A DNA stretch of 64,000 bases from Pollenia angustigena (GCA_930367215.1 OV884059.1:14780945-14844944); one strand, 5' to 3'; counted from the first letter of the stretch, positions 34,544-45,810 are shown. The notes: generated by a model from the sequence alone, not told the origin. Translations and numbers: made by a program.

Positions 34544-36387
34544 TTAGTCTGTATCGTCATCCGAGATACACATACTATTCAAGGGCGTGTTTCTTTCACT
34601 GTGTCCACCAATTTCAATGTCTTCATCTTCGGTGCTTTCTTCAAACTGCATAATTGTGGAACTCCACCAACAAACCTCCGCAAGCAATGCATCCAATTTT
34701 TTGCTTTTGAACCGCTTTTCAAATGGCATGGTCACCTGGTGAAACCTCTCTCCTTGTTCGTCTGATTCCTGAGGTGATTGTGCCAAAAAAGTATCGAGGT
34801 GGTGGTGCAAGAAATGCAATTTCAGCGTCATGGATGCACCGATTTTTTCGAAATAAAACAGCAACCTGTCCACTCGTTGCTGTATCTCTTCTCGCTGGAC
34901 ACGGTTCTTTCCTAGAACGCCTTCTATTACTTCTTTCAATGCGTTCCATGCATGTTGGTGGTCGTGATGCTCTGAAAGCAAATGTGTGAAAAAATCACTT
35001 TTGATCAATTTCCGAATATCAGGTCCATTGAGAATACCTGTTTTAAATACATAAGAAAAACGAAAAAATTATTGGTAATGCGAATGTATAGAAATTAACA
35101 AATTTAGATATGACAATATTGAAATACAGAGTACGATACGTACCGTTTTTAATTTTCTCATCACTGAGTTTCGGAAAGATGGATTTCAAACAGTCAAAGG
35201 CGCCGTTAACTTTTTTGACCACCACTTCAACGAATTTCCCAGCTATTCCCAGTTTCATGTGGAGCGGTGGCAACAAAATATCATCCAGGTCCTTTATCAT
35301 AGGTTCATTGCGTAATTTTAATTGTTTGTTGAGCTCGGGAGTTCTTCCTTTCCAATCTTTACATTGATATTGATTTCCTTTGTATCGTGAATCCCAATTA
35401 CAAAGGAAGCAGAAGTATTTTGGATATCCGCCCTTTTCTATAATCCCTTGTAGTATGTTGACCACCTTCAGATCGCAACAAATGTTCCATTTGTGTTCAT
35501 CGTATTTGATTTTCTTCAAAATTTCGCCCAATGCTTCATATGTTTCCTTCATAGTTGTGCTGAATCCCAATGGAATGCATGGTTTTTTATTTTTTTTTGT
35601 GGAGCAGCACAGCCTTCAAACTAGTAACTGAACCATCGATGAATAAACGCCAGTCGCCAGCGATATAATCCATTCCCAATTTTTTCACTAAACCTGGGAT
35701 ATCATGGCAGTACGTGAACGTATTTGCTTCGTCAACGGAATAAAATTTCTGAAAATCAGCTTGGCGTTGTCGGTATGATGTTGCGCTGACATTTTGCTGT
35801 GTGAGTTTTCTTCTCTTCAAAAATGATGTCAGCCATTCGGAGTCGTGTTGTGATAGTCCCAGCTTGGCCACAATGTAATCCATTTCGATTTGTGGTAGCG
35901 GTTGTGGTGCACTATTTTCAATATCGGGTATCCAATCAGCATCATCCAAATCGGTCGGATTGGTGAAAACGGTTTCGGCTAGCAGGGACACAGTATCCGC
36001 TCTCGGAGGTTTAGGTGCATCGGTATCAGCAGGGCGTTGCACTGGAAGTGTGGCAGTAAATGCAGCAGTGTATACTTTTGTTTTCAATTGTTGTCTGTTT
36101 AATCCAGGACGAAAATTTATGCATGCATAGCACCTGGATTCATCATGTCCAGTTGTGTCTTCCACCCAAATTACTGGGTTCATAAAAGATTACTTTCTAC
36201 TTTTTCCGTGAATCCATTTTAGAAGGGTAGTATAACAACTGTTGCACACTGTGTTCGGCGTAAAATTTGCACCACTTAAATCTGCTTCATCGAAATAATT
36301 ACAATACGAGGTTTTGAATTGCTCAGTAAACAAATTTTTTCGAACGTAACAATATTCATCCAAATATGGGCACTTGTTGTTTTCCAT
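34544..36387 (-). pseudogene. CMC/Transib/RAG-like transposase, two frame lesions
   Basis: Minus-strand segments in order: 36387-36190 (Cys-rich N-terminus with VCNSCY), 36183-35587 (RCYAC, then the linker and FIDGS), 35570-35144 spliced by a 106-bp intron (35038-35143, GTACGT donor and CAG acceptor) to 35037-34544. Candidate catalytic residues keep the family order: D in FIDGS, D in CCDLKVV, C(2)C in CFLC, LH in LLPPLHMKLG, H(3-4)H in LHFLHHHLD, E in DEQGERFHQ. This C(2)C / LH / H(3-4)H set marks the CMC-Transib-RAG1 transposases that cut and paste DNA. The N-terminal paired Cys motifs suggest zinc binding. One lesion is a 9-A run near 35596 that shifts frame by one base; the other is a stop and frame change near 36184-36192. 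The length would be close to 600 residues. The widespread insect uncharacterised proteins with LPPLHIKLG and SDEHGERFHQ signatures look like relatives. Confidence 0.75.
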
Positions 36388-36861
36388 ATTGATATATTTT
36401 ATGTTTTGTTGTTATTCACTTTTAAAAAACTGGAGAAAAATCACTTTTACTGTTCGCGTTCGTCGGCACTGGCTGAATGCCAAAAATCGATCAATGCACA
36501 CCTATAAATACTACGTATTTTTGAATATTTTACTGCCAGGTACTTATAAATGGGCGCATATTTTAAGGGCGGCTGGCTATATACCTGATTCAGCACTTGT
36601 ACGTTTCAAACTGTGCAAAACTTTCCAAATGATGACCACCCTTAAATGTGGGTGCAATTTCTGTAAAAAAATCATATAGGTAGCCACCGGAAAAACCCAA
36701 ATAATAAAAAGGTCCACTTTCCGTTTAATTGTCCACGTACATTTATTACCGCAATCATAAAAATCAAATAACCTTTTGTTTATTCCTTTTTTTTTAATTC
36801 TCAGAATCATGAAAAAGGTGTCAATGTTTTCTCCAAATAATGTTGTGCATATCTCGAGCAA

Positions 36862-37378
36862 ATTTTTGAAATTCATACATTTACTTAATTGTGAATAAAT
36901 GACAAACGCGTGCATCGATTTTTATGATCTTTGTCTCATTTTGCTCATAGGTTATGTGACTTTGCGAAAAAATAACTAGACTTGAAACTTTTTTCCATTT
37001 TGGATTTTTTATGTATTTTAAAAAAAAAAAATTTTAATTTTTAGGCAAAAAATAATTTTTTCCCTTCATACATTCATTTTTAACTTCGAAAGTGTTACTT
37101 GTATAGGAAAACAATATATGAACAGATTAAGGGAATTGTAATTCTTAATTTTTTAAAATTTATTTCAACTAAATTGGGCTAGTGGTTGTCGAGCTATGTC
37201 AAACAACAGGGCCTAAAACGTGATAAATTCCCCTATACGATAGTACTAACTTCAAATCGATACTAACTTCAAATCGCAGGTAAGAAGACAAAACGAATGA
37301 TGCAGAAATTCTTCTTTTTGGGTCTAATTTCACATACAGTTAACAGAATTGAGTTGGCAAATCATGTGTTGTACTGTG
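36862..37378 (-). repeat. Right terminal inverted repeat of the CMC-like transposon
   Basis: Inverted counterpart of 33771-34295, from ATTTTTGAAATTCATAC to TGTTGTACTGTG, including the TACTAACTTCAAATCGATAC doublet near 37243. Confidence 0.85.
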
Positions 37379-37381
37379 TAA

Positions 37382-38340
37382 TACTACAAAACAAATACGT
37401 TGCGGTTGCCAACCTTGGTTTCAATAATAGGTTGTATTTAAGATAGGTAAATGATTCCGCATCCGATCCAAGTGCCGTAGCTGCAAACATCCAGGCAGAA
37501 GACAGGTGGACTTTTTAAAGAACGAGACGTTTGATACAAGATAGACTCCCGTGTCCACCCGTACCTTTCATGGTATACTGACGTTGGTCAGCTACGGGCT
37601 CATTGGCCTTTGCTATTGGTAACATGCTTATTTAAAAGCGGCATTTATTCGATATGCCAGAGAAAGCATTTGGTAATGTGGATTTTCACGAATAGTGTAT
37701 GCCCACTACATACATTTTACACCTATGCTAACCTCTTGCTGCCTGACCGGGGTTGCTTATATAAATATTCCATATCTGAAGGTCATTTAGTTTCCGTAAT
37801 ATAATTTAAGGAAAAGTAAAGTTTTTTTTCCTTTTAAATGAAGTTTAAATTATTATTTAAATAAATATCTTGCTGTCAAAAATCGGCGTTTCTCTAGGCT
37901 TTAAGCGCTTAACACATTTGTCATCCAATGCTCACTAGAAAATTTCATTAAAGCATCTAAAATATTTAATCACCACTCTATTAATAACACTGTGTTAAAG
38001 AAGTACATATATAGAGCTTATAAACTTTCACGTACGGCGAAGATTTTTTTTTTGCAGATTTTACACTTTTTTAATTGATTGCTAGATGTTTACATAGGCC
38101 CCCCCTCCCCTGGGAGTCCTCATGAAATCATACGAAATTTGCCCGATAATGTAAGAGAATTTACTCCAGCTGCGAGAAATTGATTATAATTGATCCTTTA
38201 AGATCGCGGCTGAAAAAGTTATATCGAGAGCCCCCAGGGGATAAGAGTTATCTTAAGATTCCAAGTTAGTATTTGACTTAAGCCCGTAATATAGGGTGTA
38301 GTTTGGCTGTTGCTAATTGACAAATAGTTGGCCCCAGATC
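37382..38340. other. Non-coding stretch
   Basis: Parts (37430-37760 and 38090-38260) are richer in GC than the surroundings and may be old transposon sequence. No frame carries a domain that I recognise. Confidence 0.35.
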
Positions 38341-38342
38341 GT

Positions 38343-38492
38343 CGCAGTCGTGATCGAGTGTCTTTGATCGTAATTTTACTTTTTGAAATCGTCCCATTCG
38401 TTATCAGAAAACTTCTATCGAAATTTGAAATTATATCATTCGATAAGGAGTAGTCGATACAATGCTTTCAATCGAAATATCATTCGATAGCT
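38343..38492. mobile_element. Degraded relative of the CAGTCGTGATCGAG MITE
   Basis: GCAGTCGTGATCGAGTGTC at 38345 matches the ends of the element at 42743-42918. ATCGAAAT and CGATAG words inside recur in both orientations. No matching right end is found. Confidence 0.4.
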
Positions 38493-39187
38493 TAAGAATT
38501 TTTTTTGTTTTTTACAAATTTTTTTTAAGCAATAAGAAACAAAATACATAATAACATTCAGTCTTGCAAAAGAAGCGATTTTTTTGGAAGTTTATAATAA
38601 TTAGTAGACTTTGCTATTATGCCGCTGTTAGCATTTTTTTGCGAATTTCCCCTTATTTAGTAAATTTACAGAATTTTTCCATTCCGCATACTTATATGGA
38701 TTTTATTTGTGGCTTGTTTGAATTATTAAAAATTTTCCAGAATTATTTTTATTTTTTTCCGCTATTTTTGCAAATTTTTTTATTTTTTTAACCGACTTCA
38801 AATAAATTTAAGGGTTTGTTTTCAAGTTTGCAATTATTCGCGAATTTTAGCCATGTTCGCGATAACAGCGATTTATTCCATAAGTTTTCTGATTCTTTAC
38901 AGCTTGAACAATTTTAAATAAATACTTGACATTGCTTTCATGCCGCTGTTTGCAAATTTGTGTGAATTTCCGCTAATATTAAATTTCCTTGTAGTTTTAG
39001 GGACTTTTTATCAATAAAATGGCTTGTTTAATATATAAAAAACTGTCGCGAATTTTCGCTATTTTTACAAACTTTCTGAATGTTTGGCAGGCGTCGCCGT
39101 TATTAAAAGCCCCACAATGTATAAACCGATATCACATTTTTTAAAGGGCATTATCAAGGCGCCCTATGCTCCAGTGGGAGTTAAAGG

Positions 39188-39190
<3 letters not shown>
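38493..39190. other. Non-coding AT-rich stretch
   Basis: A TTTGCGAATTTCCGC-like phrase recurs (38638, 38852, 38947, 39049) together with CATGCCGCTGTT or TATGCCGCTGTTAGC, suggesting two to three diverged copies of a roughly 300-bp repeat. There is no gene. Confidence 0.35.

Positions 39191-39242
<52 letters not shown>
39191..39242. repeat. (AT)n microsatellite
   Basis: About 26 uninterrupted AT dinucleotides. An adjacent open frame that encodes alternating Ile-Tyr is an artefact of it. Confidence 0.9.
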
Positions 39243-39249
<7 letters not shown>

Positions 39250-39259
39250 TATTATCAAC

Positions 39260-39794
39260 CAGTGTTCGAAAATAAACACTAAATATCGTTTTTAAATGTT
39301 CGGTTCGGTAGATTTGTGGAAAACGCAAGCGCTAATAGTGTTTGTGTAGAAAATCATTAAAAAAAAATAACGTTTCCCTGTTAGTCATCTTTCGAACACA
39401 AAAATATTACTGTTTTTATCAAACTCAACAAAAGATGTGAACATTTAATTCCGTTCAGTTTTTTTTGAAAATCCACAAACTTCAATGTGTTCGGTTCGGC
39501 TCGTTAATGTTCGTCCCTTTTGGCTGGTAAAAAAACATTTTTACGAAAACAAAATACACACACGAAAAAACATTATAGAACATTAAAATATAATGTTCGT
39601 CGACAGTATCACTACAATTGTTCTGTTTTTTTAACGAAGAACCGAACATTATATAATGTTCTGTTCTTTCTCGAAAATAGTTACGAACGGTATTAAGGGT
39701 TGTGTATGTCTACACAATCACTAAAAAAAATAGATATCGTTCCTGGGTGTGTGAGCCGAACGTTAAATAATGTACTGTTTATTTTCGAACACTG
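39260..39794. mobile_element. 535-bp hAT-type MITE (CAGTGTTCGAAAATAAAC)
   Basis: It starts CAGTGTTCGAAAATAAACA and ends TGTTTATTTTCGAACACTG. A perfect 8-bp duplication TTATCAAC flanks it (39252-39259 and 39795-39802), diagnostic for hAT insertion. The interior is AT-rich with GAACATTA-type words in both orientations and no protein. A partial copy in inverse orientation is at 52618-53327. Confidence 0.9.
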
Positions 39795-39802
39795 TTATCA
39801 AC

Positions 39803-41056
39803 ACTGTTGATTTATATAAGGCGAAAAGTGCAATACCTTATGCCTTTAGTATACAAGCATCATCAAATTGGTCTTTCCTTAATGCAACTAACTCAATCGT
39901 GTAATTTTCCATAAAAGGTAAATCTGTTTTTTTTTTAATTTTGGCAATATTCAATATTTATAGCAATTGCACTGGATTGGAATATAAAAGCGTAGTTGAG
40001 TCAAAACTTTTCTTTTTAAAAAATGTTGTTAAAAATGAACCGGTGATCTTAAAAGCCCTGCTGATGGCTTTTTTTAGCTTTTTAATGATTGGATGTCAAA
40101 ATTTTTTTATTTCTGTTTTTGGATTGTACAATGATTTTACAAAAACAAATTGCTTGTGGTTTTATCTTTCTTGAATCGCCGTGGTTTTTTAAATGTTTTC
40201 CAAAAGCCTAAAAAAATTAACAAATTTATTTAAATTTTTTCAACATAAATAACAAAAAAAAAACCTAATTTGCATTATTTAGAAATAATTAAGTTATAAA
40301 AAGTAACATTGATGATTTTAAATACAATATCAAAAACGTGATTTTATTCTAAATAAATCTTAGTAGATATTTTTTAATTGCACAACCACAAATTAGAAAA
40401 ATAAACAATTATCATTAAATAATAGTGTAGTATTTTTGTACGAAATAGTTTAAACATTTTTTTTCTTTACAATTCTAATTGTTTAAACAATTGTATTGAA
40501 ATAAAATGCCAGCTGGTTTTGTTAAATAAGCAAATGTAAATACAGATTTCTCTAGGAGATGTAAGATGAATATTGTATTTAATTTTAATTTTCATTGATT
40601 GATAATGAAATTACAAGGAAATTTATACAAGTCATAGTTAAATAAGTTAATAATTTTGAAAACCAAATATTTATTTTTTTTTATTTTAATGTAAAAATAT
40701 TTGTAATCGAAGAATTGAATTACACTATTACGGTAATGAAATTGTAAAAGATATGGCTTTAGTTTTGAAATTAGTTTACTATTGGTAGTTTAAAAAAGTT
40801 TTCGCTGTTTGTCAACAGATGGTTTTACTCGTTATTATTGTTTTAAAGATACCAAAATTTTTTTTAAAATAAATAATCAGGCAATCAGCCACCACGCGAT
40901 CTCAAAATGTCGTAAGGTCAATAACTAATCTTTAACGTTAATTTTTTAAGATGTCAGCAACTATGTGATATCACAGGGTTCTCACTAATAAACAGTCCAG
41001 AAGTCTATGTCTTTCTTTGGGAACTGCTGGCTCCAGTGGCAACATGTATGATTCTG
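39803..41056. other. Non-coding AT-rich stretch
   Basis: The frame at 39941-40174 is low-complexity and has no domain. The last part (40870-41056) resembles sequence after the next element (42030-42115: GCCACCACGTGATTTCAAAG, CCAGTGGCACCACG), so an older duplicated repeat probably surrounds the insertion. Confidence 0.35.
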
Positions 41057-41985
41057 GGTGGGGTGTCACAAAGCCATAGGACATAAAGCCATATGGCGCC
41101 AAGTCCCATTCCATTGAGACATAAGGGCATATGCCATTAAGTCTCAATATAATGGGACTTAACGCCATAAATTTTTTCCGTAAAATGAGACATAAAGCCA
41201 TATTTTTGATAATGATTGTATTTCCCCCTATTTCATGTAGAAAATGCTTTGTTGTTTCATGTCGCCCTGTTTTATGTTAAAAATGGCGGTATGAACTAAG
41301 TCCCCAATGAATTAACTCCCCAAACCCAAAATGAACTAAGTCCCTAAATTTGGGGACGTCGTTCATTTATGGAAAAAACCCGAAAAAGCTACGCTAACTA
41401 GAGCTTCTCTGCATAGCCGGCCTTCGGCCGGACGCAATGACTTTCTCCTCTATGGTATAACAAAGACGCTAACTAAAGCTTCTCTGCATAGCCGGCCTTC
41501 GGCCGGGCGCAAGGACTTTCTCCTCTATGGTATAACAAACACCGGCTTCGCTAACTAAAGCTTCTCTGCGTAAACGGCCTTCGTTCGGAAACATGACAGA
41601 TTTTAGAAGCTTTACTTAGCGAAATCGGTACTTGTTATACCATAAAGGAGAAAATTCTTGCGTCCGCCAAAAGGCCGGCTATACAGAGAAGCTTTAGTAA
41701 GCGAAGCCGGTGTTTGTTATACCATGGAGGAGAAAATCCTTGCGCCCGGCCGATGGCCGGCTATACAGCGAAGCTTTAGTTAGCGAAGCAGGTCTTTGTT
41801 ATACCATATAAGCATTTGTAACGCAACACATCAAATGGGACATAACACCATAATGGCTTAATGTCCCATTCCACTAAAATTGATATGAGACTTAAGGCCA
41901 TATCAAAATTATGGCTTTATGTCCGTTTGGATTGAGACATAAAGCCATTATGGCTTTATGTCCTATGGCTTTGTGACACCCCACC
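41057..41985. mobile_element. 929-bp DNA element with GGTGGGGTGTCACAAAGCC ends, possibly Mutator-type
   Basis: The terminal inverted repeats begin GGTGGGGTGTCACAAAGCC and continue with many alternating copies of CATAAAGCCATA / TATGGCTTTATG and CATTAAG. The flanks read ATGATTCTG at the left and ATGATGCTG at the right, a 9-bp near-duplication compatible with a Mutator-like element. No transposase frame is present. The centre holds a second inverted array (41385-41812). Confidence 0.65.
41385..41812. repeat. Inverted array of GGCCTTCGGCC hairpin units
   Basis: The unit GCTAACTAAAGCTTCTCTGC + ATAGCCGGCCTTCGGCCGG + a GCGCAAGGACTTTCTCC-like part + TATGGTATAACAAA occurs about three times head-to-tail (41390-41610), then about twice in reverse orientation (41630-41812). 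Each unit contains a short GC hairpin. The whole is one large palindrome inside the 41057-41985 element. GC content is far above the surroundings. Confidence 0.7.
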
Positions 41986-42742
41986 ATGATGCTGGTCTAT
42001 TACTATTAAATTTGGAATAATTTTTCAAGAAATCTGCCACCACGTGATTTCAAAGGGTCTTCACTATTAACCAATCCTGCTTATTCCAGTGGCACCACGT
42101 TTGATGCTATTAAATTGGAAAACTGCCATTTAATAACACTTCAGATATTTGCTCTGAAGAAGGAGTTTCTTAAGAATCTTATCTACTCCCCCTTCAAGGC
42201 AGCACACATTCGGCAATTTATTTTGGTTTTAAAACATTGGAATTCGTGCCAAATCATAAGGAATTGGGTTAGGAATGAAAAGAAGCATTAAGACATCAAG
42301 TATAAATTTTGCGTGTCGTAATTGCTGCTTCAGGGGCTGATACATGGGTTTGCTACTGAGGTATAATGTGATCTATTCTAAAAGTCTCAATAGACTTTCA
42401 AAGTTGAAACGATAACAATTTATCCATTTATGACTGTGCGAATAGAAATGAATGAAAGATACAATTTGATTAAAGGGTTGATACTAAGAAGTTCGTTTGG
42501 AGCGGAGTCCATCAATTGTTAAGTTAGGTCCAATGGACAGCCAACAGGAGGACTGTTCGCTTTGGTCCCTACAACGGTTCATATGTGATACCCTGAGCCA
42601 TTGATCAGTTTTAAAGCTAGATTACTCCCATTGCATCGATGCAGCCTCCAAATATTTTGATATCCTGCTGAAAAGAAATATTGACCTTAGTCAAACCTCA
42701 TGTAGAACATCCAAACAGGGCAATACAGGGACCTGGTTCTGG
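41986..42742. other. Non-coding stretch, probably old repeat
   Basis: Moderately GC-richer sequence without a usable frame. It could be decayed retroelement 3' sequence, but I cannot name it. Confidence 0.3.
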
Positions 42743-42918
42743 CAGTCGTGATCGAGTACTTTCTCGATTCGAAAGCAATTTAAAATCTAATTATTTCAGT
42801 CAATACTGAACGAATCGGAACTATTTTTTCAGTATAATAATTTCGATTCGTTCAGTATCGAATGAAAGAATAAGAAATAAAATTGCTTTCGACTCGAGAA
42901 AGTACTCGATCACGACTG
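42743..42918. mobile_element. 176-bp MITE with CAGTCGTGATCGAGTACTTT ends
   Basis: It starts CAGTCGTGATCGAGTACTTT and ends with the complement AAAGTACTCGATCACGACTG. The interior GAACGAATCGGAAC / GATTCGTTCAGTATCG also pairs, so the element can fold almost completely. It is non-coding. Confidence 0.8.
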
Positions 42919-43210
42919 CGAGAATTATGGCCCAGGTCTCCCAAAGTTTATCCATGTTAAAAAATATACAATTTTTTTTTATTTTATATTTTAACATGTG
43001 CGGCGTTCGACCAATTAGACCAGCGCGTTGAAATATTGTTAGAAAGATAGAAGAAGAGCCGAAGTCAATACTATAAATGATATTAAAATTTAACAACTTA
43101 TTGAAATACTTTGACCTAAAAACAGCAAGAACTTATTTGTACTACCAATAAAACATTTTATAATTAAGTACTATAAATTATTTTTGTTATAAGAAACTAA
43201 TAAACTGTTT

Positions 43211-43310
43211 TCTTTTTCTCTTTTTTTCAGATTATTTTAACCCAAAATGTTTTGTATATTGTGTTATAGTTAGTGTTGAATTTTTAATATAAAATTAAAA
43301 AAATAAATCT
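43211..43310 (+). other. Strong splice-acceptor-like tract with downstream AATAAA (weak exon candidate)
   Basis: GTTTTCTTTTTCTCTTTTTT then TCAG ends at 43230, a good polypyrimidine tract and acceptor. It is followed by a 20-codon open frame and AATAAA near 43302. It could be a small terminal exon, but no gene is attached to it. Confidence 0.2.
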
Positions 43311-43877
43311 CTTTTATGTAGATTTTTAATAAAAAAAATTATTTTAAATCTGATTTTTTCCTTTTTTCAATCTCAAAAAGTTTTAAACTCCACAAGTATT
43401 CAGAAATTTGAATAAATTTATGAGAAATCAAGAAAACAAAGTCAAGTTAACCCTCTAAACAAATAATGATTGTACTCACAAAAATATAAGGATACTATAA
43501 AATACAACTCTATAGCCAAATCATCTGTGCTGTAGCAAAACAAATAAAAAATAGTACCGTTAATTGTATACAGCATCCATGTTGTATTGAGTTTTCAGCA
43601 AACATATTTACTTCCTTCATAGGACAAAGAAAATTTTAAATTAAGGAAACACAAAGAGCGAAGAGAGCAAGCTTTCCTTAATTAAGAGAGTAATTTGAAT
43701 GCATGTAGTAAACTGAAGGTGAATTTGTTTTGTTTTCTAGAGTTTTTTCACAAACTTTTTTAAAAAAGGTTTGAGATAAATTCATTAATCATCCATTATC
43801 TCTTCTTTACCACCTTCATTATTTATACATTCAAACCAAAAACGTAAACTGCAGCATCTAAATAAAAAACAACAACA

Positions 43878-43956
43878 ATGGGCCGGCGTACTTATTTCAA
43901 TCGCGCTACGGAAATCATCTACCCCAGTCGTGTTGAGGGTTGGTTGGATGTTTGTG
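43878..43956 (+). CDS. Putative first coding exon of an unrecognised gene
   Basis: ATG in the context AACAACAACAATGG (close to the fly consensus) opens 26 codons, MGRRTYFNRATEIIYPSRVE followed by GWLDVC, and one base, then the consensus donor GTGAGTAAAT. Base composition and codon use are clearly coding-like compared with the AT-rich flanks. I do not recognise the protein; EGWL occurs at the start of some PH domains, but that is too little to assign. No continuing exon is recognised downstream in the window, so the next exon may be across a long, transposon-filled intron or beyond 64000. An untranslated part may begin at an acceptor-like CTGCAG at 43854. Confidence 0.45.
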
Positions 43957-44880
43957 GTGAGTAAATATTTTGAACTACTAAAAATCTTTTATTTTATTTC
44001 TAATAAGGGTTTTTATTATAAAAATTTATATTTGTGTTAAGGTTAAGTTGTTTGTTTTTTATACATTTCTATTGTCTTAAGTTTAAGAGCTTAAAGAGCC
44101 AACGGCACTTCTTAGGCTTTTGTTCACAAGTACAATTATCTTTCGAAACTGTTTTAACACTTAGCTTTGTTTAATGTTGGAGGTTTAAAGCCAAGCTTTT
44201 GCCTGCTCCAAAGTTGTTTTCTTAAGCTGTTTTGTATTATTTCTGTAAACAATAATTTAATTAATGAGATATATTTTGGCAAATTTAATAACCGGTTTAG
44301 AACCACAAAATTATTAAACTATCATTTTTTTTAAATAATTTATGCTGGAAATAAATATACACTCGTTAAATTAATGATTATTTGTAGAGCTATAAGCTTA
44401 AAGCCATAAATCATAGAATTATTAACAAATTTAAGCGTTTAGTGCTAAAGGTAGACAGACATATTGCGAAGAACAACTAACTGAATGATGTTTCTTAAAA
44501 GACGCGCGCTAAAAGTCACTAAGCTTGTTGGAAAAATATTATGTTATCGTTTGATACTGAAACTTGTTTTCAATGTTTCCTCAAAGTTTCCTTTCTTTAC
44601 AATCAACTGATTTAAAAGTATAAATTAAGAGAGCTATTTTGTAAAACACTTTTCAAAACTTTAAGTTAAATTCTTGCAGAAGTTCAGTTAATTTTTGTGA
44701 TGGATACAATACGGCCATGCAGGAACTGAGTTTAAGACCTTACGATCAAATAAGATCCTTATCCTTCTATTTTAAAAACTATTTAAGATATAATCACTTG
44801 CGGCCTACACCTCACAAGAATAAAAAAAGGTTTTTCAATGATAATTTTCCCTTTAACAGAATGTTTACACCATGCATAAC
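43957..44880. other. Non-coding stretch (possible intron)
   Basis: Nothing supportable beyond the donor at 43957. Confidence 0.35.
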
Positions 44881-44884
44881 AATA

Positions 44885-45070
44885 TTCTGAAAAATATGGC
44901 TTTATCTCTCATTTGCGAAAAAAAATATGGCTATATCTCTCATTTCGCAGAATTTTAAATATGACCTTATCTCTCAATGATTGGGCAATAAGGCCATTAT
45001 GGCTTTATCTCCCATTCAATTAAGCAATAAAGCCATCATGGCCTTATCTCACATGGTTTTAAAGCACCCC
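44885..45070. repeat. Relative of the TATGGCTTTATCTC repeat
   Basis: TATGGCTTTATCTCTCATTT recurs five times with variation (TATGGCTATATCTC, TATGACCTTATCTC, CATTATGGCTTTATCTCCC, CATCATGGCCTTATCTCAC), ending near AAGCACCCCCCC. The motif matches the subterminal words of the element at 41057-41985, so this is likely one end of a related element. Confidence 0.5.
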
Positions 45071-45118
45071 CCCTGCATTTCATGTTAGTTGTAAACTTCC
45101 CATGCACGACTACAGTAT

Positions 45119-45810
45119 CAGTGTTGTTAACTTTTATTTTTTCATTACCGTACGGCCCTCTTAAAATTACCTTTTCTGAGAAGAAATTACCGTATGCAAA
45201 GGTTTTTTAATTTATTCAAATTTTAAATATGTCTTATGAAAAATTTTCATGAAAAGCTTTGTTTTGAAATACATTTTAAACCAAAATATTGACACGCAAT
45301 ATTCATATCTACCCGCTGTAAAATAAAGTGCTATTTTATCATATTCTTATGATGAAACCATTGGTTTAAAAGTCCTTTTTATATGCCTTTAATACAAAAT
45401 GAATATGTAATATTTTTGCTTTTACTGAACATTTTTTATAGTTCCTATTGTTAAATGCATCACATTACGTCTATTTTAAATGCTTAAACAATTGTTGATT
45501 TTGAAACAACCAAAAAGTTAAAAATACAGTTAATTATATACCTACAATGAGTTATTTAATTTTTTATATTTTCCACTTATCACTGTAACCCAAGCAAGCA
45601 TTTGCAGAAACATAACATTCTTAACTTTTTGTATTACATTCATGAAAATCGCATCTCAAAAGTTAGGATCATAAAGCCTTAATATGTATGTATATGAATA
45701 TCAAAACCCAAATCTTGATATTACCGTTTTTTAAATGAAATTACCTTGCTACCTTTTGGGGCTCAAAATTACCGTAAAAAAGGGTAATTACCGTACGGTT
45801 AACATCACTG
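45119..45810. mobile_element. 692-bp hAT-type MITE (CAGTGTTGTTAAC ends)
   Basis: It starts CAGTGTTGTTAAC, ends GTTAACATCACTG, and has ATTACCGTACGG / CCGTACGGT repeats subterminally in both orientations. The flanks are TACAGTAT and TAACAGTAT, a near 8-bp duplication. No protein remains. Confidence 0.65.

Larger units (their letters stand above)
33771..37378 (-). mobile_element. 3.6-kb CMC/Chapaev-like DNA transposon
   Basis: The termini are CACAGTACAACA and its complement TGTTGTACTGTG. TAA borders both ends (33768-33770 and 37379-37381), consistent with a 3-bp target duplication. The terminal inverted repeats run about 520 bp (33771-34295 and 36862-37378) and are highly similar. One minus-strand transposase gene (34544-36387) fills the interior. 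CAC ends with a 2-4-bp duplication are typical of the CMC (CACTA/Mirage/Chapaev) group, and the protein's catalytic layout agrees. The superfamily assignment is inference from these two lines of evidence. Confidence 0.85.

Noticed and set aside
34526..35631. Plus-strand frames of 79-88 codons over the transposase
   Set aside because: Antisense shadows of the minus-strand CMC-like transposase exons.
39084..39275. Frame with alternating Ile-Tyr
   Set aside because: Translation of the (AT)n microsatellite.
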